Source of the DNA: Omnitrophica WOR_2 bacterium RIFCSPHIGHO2_02_FULL_67_20
GTDB lineage: Bacteria; Omnitrophota; Gorgyraeia; Aquiviventales; Aquiviventaceae
Direction: 5' to 3'
Length of the DNA stretch: 9,003 nt
Assembly (NCBI GenBank): GCA_001805695.1
Contig: MHGT01000031.1
Coordinates: forward strand, 1-9,003
Each line of letters begins with the position of its first letter. Positions within the stretch are counted from its first letter, which is position 1. Both the position numbers and the translations under genes were made by a program. Under the pieces are notes generated by a model, which did not search any database, had not been told where the DNA came from, and saw only the letters and a program-made list of their open reading frames with translations. Shown here piece after piece: positions 1-5,633 of the stretch.

Positions 1-200
1 AAACCAACCTCAGCGATGGGGCGCTCGCCGGCTTCACGTGGGGGCTCCTCCGCGGGCTCGGCCACGGGTTCATCCGGACCTCCGCCGGGCTCTACGAGCT
101 GGTCACCTTCCCCTTCCCGGCACCCCCCGGCTACACGCCGGTCATCCAGCCCGAGTACGTCTTCGCGGACGAATCCACCGTACCCCCGCCCCAACCCTAG
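1..200 (+). CDS. TIGR04073-family exosortase-associated protein, 3' end
   Basis: This is the C-terminal part of a protein whose start lies before the window. The first complete codon is at position 3 and the TAG stop is at 198-200, giving about 65 residues. The reading frame contains the segments GFTWGLLRGLGHGFIRTSAG, YELVTFPFP and PPGYTPVIQPEYVF. I recognise these as the conserved tail of the TIGR04073 family, small secreted proteins found in some genomes with exosortase/PEP-CTERM systems. The molecular function of the family is unknown. The last ten residues are Pro-rich and probably unstructured. A promoter begins about 30 bases after the stop, so this gene probably belongs to a separate transcription unit from the next one. 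The family assignment is from memory of the motif, not a search. Confidence 0.75.
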   Translation, partial: TNLSDGALAGFTWGLLRGLGHGFIRTSAGLYELVTFPFPAPPGYTPVIQPEYVFADESTVPPPQP

Positions 201-232
201 CGCTTCCTGCTCAGTTAAACTTAAAAAAGTTA

Positions 233-261
233 TTGCAAAATCTGCCAGAGTCCGGTAGAAT
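233..261 (+). promoter_or_regulatory. sigma70-type promoter for the MscS-like gene
   Basis: A -35 element TTGCAA (233-238, 4 of 6 consensus bases) is followed by a 17-base spacer and a -10 element TAGAAT (256-261, 5 of 6). An A/T-rich stretch at 215-231 lies just upstream, where an UP element would sit. Transcription would start near 268, giving a leader of about 30 bases before the ATG at 300. The AT-rich composition stands out sharply from the surrounding GC-rich coding DNA. Confidence 0.7.
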
Positions 262-299
262 ACATCACAAGTTTTCACAACCAGAGGAGGTGGAACGAG

Positions 300-989
300 A
301 TGGAAACAGGGATGAACCTCGTCCAGCAGCTCGTGGTTGCTCCTCTCCAGTCGGCTGTGAACCAGCTTCTCACCTACGCCCCTTCAATCCTCGGGGCACT
401 GGTCATCCTGCTCATCGGAGGCATCATTGCCAAGCTCATTGAGCAGCTCATCGTCAGAGGCTTGAAGCTCATCACGCTGGACAAGATCGCCGAACAGCTG
501 CAGATTTCCGCCATCCTCATGCGGGGCGGCATCCGGCGCAAGCTCTCCGAGCTCATCGGCGCCATCATCTACTGGCTCGTCATGCTCGCCTTCGTCATGA
601 CCGCCCTCAACGCGCTCAACCTAACGGTCGCAGCAGAGCTCTTCCAGCAGATCGTCGGGTTCCTGCCCAACGTGATCGCGGCGGTGTTCATCCTGATCGT
701 CGGCGCCTTTGCGGCGGCATTCCTGTCCGCGACGGTCCGGACGGCCGCCAGCAACTCGGGCATCCTCCAGGCGCACCTCTTGGGGCAGGCGGTGCAGACC
801 GTTGTGGTCGTCTTCGCGTGCGTGGCCGCGCTCCAGCAGCTCCAGATTCAGTTCGTCGGCGAGGTCTTCCTGATCATTCTCGCCGGCCTGAGCCTCGGCG
901 CCGCGATCGCCTTCGGCCTGGGCTGCAAGGACCTCGCGGGCCGGTGGATCTCCGGGCTCGTTGACCAGCTTCAGGCGCGCAAGCGGTAG
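300..989 (+). CDS. MscS-like integral membrane protein without cytoplasmic domain
   Basis: This is a 229-residue membrane protein with about five predicted transmembrane segments, at roughly residues 27-48, 86-106, 118-142, 157-176 and 183-205. The last one, Gly/Ala-rich (ILAGLSLGAAIAFGLGCKDL), resembles the pore-lining helix TM3 of small-conductance mechanosensitive channels. It also fits the 'conserved TM helix' proteins (PF05552 type). MscS proteins continue into a beta domain and a cytoplasmic cage, but this one stops about 20 residues after the helix with a basic tail (QARKR). It may therefore be a minimal channel or a channel-like protein of other function. The start is well supported: GAGGAGG at 284-290 lies 9 bases before the ATG. 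A second in-frame ATG at 312 is less well spaced. The 3' end overlaps the next gene by 29 bases if that gene uses its TTG start. Confidence 0.85.
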   Translation: METGMNLVQQLVVAPLQSAVNQLLTYAPSILGALVILLIGGIIAKLIEQLIVRGLKLITLDKIAEQLQISAILMRGGIRRKLSELIGAIIYWLVMLAFVMTALNALNLTVAAELFQQIVGFLPNVIAAVFILIVGAFAAAFLSATVRTAASNSGILQAHLLGQAVQTVVVVFACVAALQQLQIQFVGEVFLIILAGLSLGAAIAFGLGCKDLAGRWISGLVDQLQARKR

Positions 990-1788
990 GGCGCGTTTCC
1001 TGCCTTCGTGCTCCGCCAGGCGGCTGCTTCCATTGATGGGGGCGGCCGCCTGGTTGCTTTCTACGCTCCCCGTCTGGGCGCTCAATGTAGTGCAGCTGGA
1101 GCCGCAGGAACGCGAGACGCTTCAGGCGGTCCTCGCCGCGCTCGATCCGCTCATCAGCGCCAAGAAGAAGGATGGCGCGGCCAACCTCCTCGCATGGCAG
1201 GAGCTCTACGAGCCGCTGACGGCTTCCCAGCGGGCCTTCCTGGATGAGTTTCGCGCCGTGAGGGCCGGCGCGCTTGGCGCGACGAGCCACTACTTCGGCG
1301 AATCGGCCGCGACGCCGGAGCTCGTCCCGGTCGGCCCGCAGCAGGTCGTCAAGGACGGCGCGGCGAAACCGCTCGACCCCCAGTATCTGCCGCGAGCGGC
1401 CCTTGAGGCGTACCGGCGCATGATGGAGGCGATGCAGGCGGGCCTGGGCCGGCGGCTCCTCGTCGAATCCGGCTACCGCTCCCCCGCGTACCAGCTCTAC
1501 CTCTTCCTCTTCTATCTGCCCAAGCACGGCTGGTCGGTCACCGAGACCAACCGGTTCGTGGCCCTGCCCGGCCACAGCGAGCACGGCAACCCGGCGCGCC
1601 AGGCGATCGACTTCATCAACGAGGCGGGCATCAACGGCGAGGACCATCCGGAGGAGTTCGAGGCGCTGCCGGAGTACCGCTGGCTCCAGGAGCACGCCGG
1701 GCAGTTCAGCTTCGCCCTCTCCTATCCGCGGGACAATGCGTACCACACGTCATTCGAGCCGTGGCATTGGCACTATGAGGGATCATGA
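961..1788 (+). CDS. Secreted D-alanyl-D-alanine carboxypeptidase-like protein (VanY/M15 type)
   Basis: The likely role is trimming the terminal D-Ala of peptidoglycan stem peptides in the periplasm, as a zinc peptidase of the VanY/M15B kind. From the TTG start (275 residues) the N terminus has Arg residues (RR at 20-21), then a hydrophobic stretch ending LPVWA at about 36-40, which looks like a signal peptide. The catalytic region contains SGYRS (170-174), a SEHG motif with zinc-ligand candidate His208, Asp217 in AIDF, and EPWHWHY with Glu266 and His269. These match the SxHxxGxAxD and ExxWH signatures of the family. The gap from His208 to Asp217 is two residues longer than in classical VanY. 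The start is uncertain. TTG at 961 gives a basic n-region and overlaps the previous gene. ATG at 1036 would leave a signal peptide with no positive charge. Neither has a clear Shine-Dalgarno sequence. Confidence 0.85.
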   Translation: MTSFRRASGRARFLPSCSARRLLPLMGAAAWLLSTLPVWALNVVQLEPQERETLQAVLAALDPLISAKKKDGAANLLAWQELYEPLTASQRAFLDEFRAVRAGALGATSHYFGESAATPELVPVGPQQVVKDGAAKPLDPQYLPRAALEAYRRMMEAMQAGLGRRLLVESGYRSPAYQLYLFLFYLPKHGWSVTETNRFVALPGHSEHGNPARQAIDFINEAGINGEDHPEEFEALPEYRWLQEHAGQFSFALSYPRDNAYHTSFEPWHWHYEGS

Positions 1789-1794
1789 TATGGA

Positions 1795-1868
1795 ATTTTT
1801 GATTTTGGATTTTGGATTTTGGACGGAACGCGCTGAGACTCCAAAATCGAAAATCAAAAATCCAAAAT
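1795..1868. repeat. AT-rich imperfect inverted repeat
   Basis: The arms lie at 1795-1823 and 1840-1868. They pair at 26 of 29 positions around a 16-base, more GC-rich loop. Each arm is itself built from a degenerate 7-base unit, GATTTTG-like on the left and CCAAAAT-like on the right. The composition is completely unlike the flanking genes. The element fills the gap between the carboxypeptidase stop (1786-1788) and the permease ATG (1873), and its right arm ends only 4 bases before that ATG. It resembles dispersed intergenic palindromes of environmental genomes. It could act as a terminator-like or RNA-stabilising hairpin, but the sequence alone does not show a role. Confidence 0.85.
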
Positions 1869-1872
1869 CTGA

Positions 1873-3198
1873 ATGAGTCGGTCTGCGCTGGTCAGGTCGC
1901 TGGGTCTATTTGACGCCACGATGCTGGTCATCGGCTGCATCGTCGGCGTGGGCATCTTCCGCACGGCCAGCTCGATCGCCGGAGCGCTGCCCTCCGCCCC
2001 GCTCATCCTGGGCCTGTGGGCCGTGGGCGGGCTGCTCTCGCTCTGCGGGGCGCTCTCCTATGCGGAGCTGGCTGCGATGTTCCCCGCCACCGGCGGCGAC
2101 TACGTCTACATCCGGGAGATTTACGGCCGCCTCTGGGGCTTCCTGTTCGGCTGGACCAAGCTGTTCATCGAGCGGACCGGCACGATCGCCATCCTCGGCT
2201 TCGTCTTCGCGGAGTACCTGCGCCGCATCATGCCATTCGGAGAGCCGCTTCTCCGACCGGTCGCCGCGGGCGCCATCCTCCTCCTGACGGCGGTGAACGT
2301 GCTCGGCCTGCGGTGGGGCACCCTCGTGCAGAACGTGTTCACCGTCCTCAAGGTCGCGGCACTTGGCGCGCTGATTCTGGCGGGGGTGCGCGCGATCGCC
2401 GGCGCCCACACCGTCGCGGTCGACTGGACGGTACTACCGCTGGACCTGCCGCGCGTGCAGTCGCTCGGGGTGGCGCTCGTCTTCGTCCTGTGGACCTACG
2501 GGGGCTGGACCGAAGCCGCCTACGTGGCGGAAGAGATGCGGCAGCCGACCAAGAACATCCCGCGCGCCATCATCGGCGGCGTCCTCCTCACCACGGCGCT
2601 CTATCTGCTCGTCAACTGGAGCTACCTGCTCTTCGTGCCGGTGGACCTCTTGCCGAAGACGCCGCTCGTGGCCGCCGCCGTCATGAAGCAGTCGCTGGGC
2701 GAGAGCGGGGCGGTGTTCATCTCGTGGATGATCGCCTGCTCCGCATTCGGCGCGCTCAACGGCTACATCCTGACGGGCGGGCGCATCCTCTACGCCCTCG
2801 GCAAAGACCACCGGCTCTTCAGCCACCTCGGGACGGTGCATCCGAGGCTCCGCACGCCGGCGCTGGCGCTGTGGGCGAACGCGGCCATCGCCATCGGCCT
2901 GGTCTTCACGAAGACGTTCGAGCAGATCATGACCTACTCGACGGTGGCCATCACCGTCTTCTTCATCTTGGCGGTCCTGGGCGTCATCATCCTGCGCCGC
3001 CGCGCGCCCGGCCGCCCCCGGCCGTACCGCGCGTGGGGCTACCCGCTGACCCCGCTCCTCTTTTGCCTGACGATGGCCGGCTTCATCGTGGACGTGTGCA
3101 GCAAGCAGCCGGGCGAGGCCGCGTTCGGGTTCGTCCTCCTGGCCCTCGGCCTGCCGCTCTACTGGTGGTCGGAAAGTGGGAAGCGAAGAGGACGCTGA
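1873..3198 (+). CDS. APC-superfamily amino acid permease
   Basis: This is a 441-residue inner-membrane transporter with about 12 hydrophobic segments, the usual size and topology of amino acid/polyamine/organocation (APC) permeases. The first helix carries the signature FDATMLVIGCIVGVGIFRT (residues 13-31), whose GxGIF unwound segment (25-29) binds substrate in this fold. Other typical stretches are ELAAMFPATGGDYVYIREIYG in TM2-TM3, WTYGGWTEAAYVAEEMRQPTKNIPRA near the middle, and GRILYALGKDH. It most resembles LAT- or APA-type exchangers; the substrate cannot be told. The start has no Shine-Dalgarno sequence and sits 4 bases after a long inverted repeat. The only in-frame ATG nearby (1921) would cut into helix 1, so 1873 is preferred. 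The stop codon lies inside a second inverted repeat. No promoter is evident immediately upstream. Confidence 0.92.
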   Translation: MSRSALVRSLGLFDATMLVIGCIVGVGIFRTASSIAGALPSAPLILGLWAVGGLLSLCGALSYAELAAMFPATGGDYVYIREIYGRLWGFLFGWTKLFIERTGTIAILGFVFAEYLRRIMPFGEPLLRPVAAGAILLLTAVNVLGLRWGTLVQNVFTVLKVAALGALILAGVRAIAGAHTVAVDWTVLPLDLPRVQSLGVALVFVLWTYGGWTEAAYVAEEMRQPTKNIPRAIIGGVLLTTALYLLVNWSYLLFVPVDLLPKTPLVAAAVMKQSLGESGAVFISWMIACSAFGALNGYILTGGRILYALGKDHRLFSHLGTVHPRLRTPALALWANAAIAIGLVFTKTFEQIMTYSTVAITVFFILAVLGVIILRRRAPGRPRPYRAWGYPLTPLLFCLTMAGFIVDVCSKQPGEAAFGFVLLALGLPLYWWSESGKRRGR

Positions 3199-3251
3199 TG
3201 ACCGCAGATGAAAAGACGCAGATTTTCGCTGATCTGCGGACATCTGCGTCC
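3190..3251. repeat. Inverted repeat spanning the permease stop codon
   Basis: The arms at 3190-3209 and 3232-3251 are 20 bases each and match at 18 of 20 positions, with a 22-base loop. The loop contains a further GAAAA/TTTTC complementarity. The core word GCAGAT and its relatives recur several times across the element. The permease TGA (3196-3198) lies in the left arm, so the last three codons of that gene are repeat-derived. The right arm ends 5 bases before the ATG of the CstA-like gene. Elements with this GCAGAT/ATCTGCG flavour are, from memory, common intergenic palindromes in several environmental phyla. It could form a strong hairpin in mRNA, but there is no T-tract, so it is not a canonical terminator. 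Confidence 0.85.
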
Positions 3252-3256
3252 ACCTG

Positions 3257-4933
3257 ATGCTCGCCACTGTTGCCCTCGCCGCCGGGGCGCTCTTCGTGGC
3301 GGGCTACGCGATCTACGGCAAGCTGCTGGCGCGCTGGTTCGACCTGGACCCGCGCCGTCCGACCCCCGCCTGTTCGCTCAACGACGGCGTCGACTACGTC
3401 CCGGCCAAGGCGCCATTCCTGCTCGGCCAGCACTTTTCCGCGATCGCCGCCGCCGGCCCGATCGTCGGCCCGATCCTCGGTGGGCTGTGGTTCGGCTGGC
3501 TGCCGGCGCTGTTATGGATCGTCTTCGGCGCGATCTTCTTCGGCGCGGTCCACGATTTCGCCAGCCTGGTCAGCTCGGTCCGGCACCGCGCCCGCTCGGT
3601 TGTCGAGCTGGTCCATGAGCTGCTCGGTCCGCGGGCGCACGGGCTCTTCATGGCCTTCGTGTGGCTCTCGCTCATCTACGTCATCATCGCCTTCGCCGAC
3701 CTGACCAGCAGCTCGTTCGTCGAGCCGACCTATGGCGGGGGCGTGGCCGCTTCCTCCACGCTGTATTTGGGCGCCGCCGTGCTCATGGGGGTGTGCCTCT
3801 ACCGCGCACACATGCCGCTGTGGCTGGCGACGGCGATCTTCCTGCCGCTCATCGGCGTCATCATCTGGTGCGGACCATCGATTCCCCTGAGCATCCCCTC
3901 CGGCTGGACGGCCGCCCCCTGGGCGAGGCCCCAACTCGTCTGGAACGGCCTCATCCTCGCTTACTGCGGTATCGCCTCCATCATCCCCATGTGGCTGCTG
4001 CTCCAGCCGCGCGGTTATCTCGGGGGCTTCTTCCTCTACGTGACGCTCGCCGCCGGGATCGTCGGCCTGCTCCTCGGCGGCGACCGCATCCAGTACCCGG
4101 CCTTCCTGGGCTGGACCAGCCAGCGGGGCTTTCCGCTCTTCCCGCTGCTCTTCGTGACCGTCGCCTGCGGCGCCTGCTCCGGGTTCCACGGCATCGTGAG
4201 CTCCGGCACGACCTCGAAGCAGATCGCGCGCGAGACCGACTGCCGCCTCGTGGGTTACGGCGGGATGCTGCTGGAGGGATTCGTCGCGGTCATAGCACTC
4301 TCGACGGTCATGCTGCTCTCACCGCATGATGCCGGAACACAGCGCTCGCCCGACCGCATCTACGCCGAGGGCCTGAGCCATTTTGTCGAGCGCGTCGGTG
4401 TCAACCGCGAGTTCGCCCGCTCCTTCGCGCTGCTCGCCTTCGCCACGTTCATCTACGACACGCTCGATGTGGCGACGCGCCTGGGCCGGTACGTCTTTCA
4501 GGAGCTGACGGGCTGGAAGGGGCGGTGGGGAGGAGTCGGAGCAACGCTGGCAACGCTCGCATTGCCGGCGATGAGTATGAGCTGGACGGTGCGGGACCCG
4601 GCGGGGAACATCGTGCCGGCCTGGAGGGTCTTCTGGACGCTCTTCGGGACGTCCAATCAGCTGCTGGCCGCGCTCACGCTGGTCACGATCACCGTCTGGC
4701 TGAAACGGACGGGCTACCCCTGGCTCATCAGCGCCGTGCCGGCCGCGTTCCTGCTGACGATGACGATGTGGTCGCTGATCCTCACCGCAGCGCCGTGGGC
4801 CGCCGGGCTGATTGGCGGACATACCGCCATGGACTGGAGTGGTGCCATCGCCCTCATCCTGCTCTTCTTGGCGGTACTCGTGCTCGTCGAGGGGTGGAAG
4901 GCGTTCGCGCTGACCCGCCCCTCCTCTCGGTAA
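3257..4933 (+). CDS. cstA: CstA-family carbon starvation / pyruvate-type transporter
   Basis: This is a 558-residue polytopic inner-membrane protein of the CstA family, whose characterised members take up pyruvate or peptides during carbon limitation. Family blocks are clear: GQHFSAIAAAGPIVGP (57-72), LWIVFGAIFFGAVHDF (86-101), WLLLQPRGYL (246-255), SGFHGIVSSGTTSKQIARET (308-327), YGGMLLEGFVAVIAL (334-348), and FGTSNQLLAALTL (463-475). E. coli CstA has about 700 residues; this is one of the shorter forms that lack the long extra C-terminal region. Substrate is not predictable here. The ATG at 3257 fits the normal N terminus of the family. There is no Shine-Dalgarno sequence, and the start lies 5 bases after an inverted repeat, so translation may depend on that structure or on leaderless-like initiation. 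It faces the next gene tail to tail. Confidence 0.93.
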   Translation: MLATVALAAGALFVAGYAIYGKLLARWFDLDPRRPTPACSLNDGVDYVPAKAPFLLGQHFSAIAAAGPIVGPILGGLWFGWLPALLWIVFGAIFFGAVHDFASLVSSVRHRARSVVELVHELLGPRAHGLFMAFVWLSLIYVIIAFADLTSSSFVEPTYGGGVAASSTLYLGAAVLMGVCLYRAHMPLWLATAIFLPLIGVIIWCGPSIPLSIPSGWTAAPWARPQLVWNGLILAYCGIASIIPMWLLLQPRGYLGGFFLYVTLAAGIVGLLLGGDRIQYPAFLGWTSQRGFPLFPLLFVTVACGACSGFHGIVSSGTTSKQIARETDCRLVGYGGMLLEGFVAVIALSTVMLLSPHDAGTQRSPDRIYAEGLSHFVERVGVNREFARSFALLAFATFIYDTLDVATRLGRYVFQELTGWKGRWGGVGATLATLALPAMSMSWTVRDPAGNIVPAWRVFWTLFGTSNQLLAALTLVTITVWLKRTGYPWLISAVPAAFLLTMTMWSLILTAAPWAAGLIGGHTAMDWSGAIALILLFLAVLVLVEGWKAFALTRPSSR

Positions 4934-4961
4934 TCCCCGCCGCCAAACGCATACCCGCTTC

Positions 4962-4981
4962 CCGGGTAACGTTTACCCCGG
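4962..4981. terminator. Possible weak hairpin between convergent genes
   Basis: In the 124-base gap between the convergent CstA-like and EHGG-repeat genes, an 8-base stem (4962-4969 with 4973-4981, one bulged C) encloses a CGT loop. There is no T-tract on either strand, so if it terminates transcription it does not do so by the classical intrinsic mechanism. The gap also has an imperfect direct repeat, CCGCTTCCCGGGT and ACGCTTCCCCGGT, at about 4955-4967 and 4985-4997. I see nothing else in the gap. Confidence 0.2.
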
Positions 4982-5057
4982 TCGACGCTTCCCCGGTGCG
5001 GAACGCATGGTGTCATCGTAACATGGGGCATCCATAAGGACAACGGCTCTCCTACGC

Positions 5058-5633
5058 CTATGGTGTTGAACTCACCGGGATGCGGTTGTCGTGCTCGTCA
5101 TAGGTGTAGCGCGCCTGACCTGCAACTTTGTGGAGGCGCGTGTCCACCACGTTCAGTTGACCATCTGCCGCATCGACGTCGAAGTCCAGGTCGAGTAATT
5201 CTCCCGTGGCCGTATCCCGCATATCTGTGCAGGAGTAGTAGAGACCACCGGTCTTGCCCACGCGTTCATGGACCCGCACGAACGTCAGCTTCCGCGTGGC
5301 CCCCGTGAGCTCATCGTGGATCGCGAAGGCGCCGTCCTTGGCCTCGATACCTTTCACGTAGGACTCGATCGCTTGTCGGATCTGCGCCGCCGACGGCTCC
5401 GCCTTCATCGCCTGGCCGCCGTGCTCTTGCGCCGTGCCTGCCTGCGCCCCGCCGGCGGGCGGGGCAGGCAGGCCTCCGTGTTCTTTGGCTGCTGCTGGCG
5501 CTGTCGTTGTTCCTCCGTGTTCCTGTCCTCCGTGCTCCTGTCCTCCGTGCTCCGCTGCGTCCACAGAGATGGCCATGCCCAAGAGCCCACTGATTCCGAT
5601 GACCACGAGCCCATGTACCGCCCAACGCCTCAT
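5058..5633 (-). CDS. Secreted EHGG-repeat protein, function unknown
   Basis: I do not recognise a named family for this 191-residue protein. Residues 1-26 form a signal peptide (MRRW, hydrophobic core, SVDA cleavage region). A low-complexity linker follows (about 27-76) with five EHGG motifs at residues 28, 33, 38, 51 and 70, the first three in tandem. The C-terminal domain (about 80-187) looks folded and beta-rich, with IHDELTGATRKLTFVRVHERV, GGLYYSCTDMRD, ELLDLDFDVDAADG and DTRLHKVAG. The His-Gly repeats could bind metal ions, but this is inference. Residues 54-66 are encoded by a GC-rich palindrome that seems inserted. The start overlaps the stop of the transglutaminase gene as ATGA, with GGAGG 5 bases upstream, so translation is coupled and the two proteins probably act in the same periplasmic process. 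Confidence 0.85.
   Translation of the reverse strand: MRRWAVHGLVVIGISGLLGMAISVDAAEHGGQEHGGQEHGGTTTAPAAAKEHGGLPAPPAGGAQAGTAQEHGGQAMKAEPSAAQIRQAIESYVKGIEAKDGAFAIHDELTGATRKLTFVRVHERVGKTGGLYYSCTDMRDTATGELLDLDFDVDAADGQLNVVDTRLHKVAGQARYTYDEHDNRIPVSSTP
5437..5472. repeat. GC-rich palindromic element inside a coding region
   Basis: Outer arms CCTGCCTGC (5437-5445) and GCAGGCAGG (5464-5472) are perfectly complementary. The centre CCCGCCGGCGGG (5448-5459) is a perfect palindrome. Only a small asymmetric internal loop separates the two. On the minus strand the element is read in frame through residues 54-66 of the EHGG-repeat protein (LPAPPAGGAQAG), directly after an EHGG motif. Similar CTGCC/GGCAG palindromes occur, from memory, as dispersed intergenic repeats in environmental genomes. 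In-frame occurrence inside a gene recalls Rickettsia palindromic elements, but homology is not implied. Confidence 0.8.
5511..5555. repeat. Three tandem 15-base repeats encoding EHGGQ
   Basis: Units at 5511-5525, 5526-5540 and 5541-5555 share the core TCCTCCGTG(C/T)TCC. Read on the minus strand they encode the EHGGQ/EHGGT tandem at residues 28-42 of the secreted protein. Related but diverged copies encode the EHGG at residues 51-54 and 70-73. The near identity of the units at nucleotide level suggests recent expansion by slippage or unequal recombination. Confidence 0.85.

Noticed and set aside
215..231. A small AT-only hairpin (AACTT/AAGTT) as terminator of the TIGR04073 gene.
   Set aside because: The stem is only 5 weak pairs. 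It overlaps the region just upstream of a promoter and is better explained as AT-rich promoter DNA.
874..1746. A 290-codon open frame on the minus strand opposite the carboxypeptidase gene.
   Set aside because: It is low-complexity, Arg/Glu-rich shadow translation typical of GC-rich DNA. The plus-strand frame has catalytic motifs and a signal peptide.
2016..3257. A 413-codon open frame on the plus strand inside the permease gene.
   Set aside because: It is rich in Arg, His and Pro with no domain pattern. The 1873-3198 frame has 12 hydrophobic segments and APC motifs.
3512..4189. A 225-codon minus-strand frame opposite cstA.
   Set aside because: It has a composition-driven antisense sequence of charged residues. 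The CstA family blocks are on the other strand.
5415..5555. A CRISPR-like or other non-coding repeat array.
   Set aside because: The units are 15 bases long, mostly without spacers, and keep the reading frame of a secreted protein as EHGG motifs.
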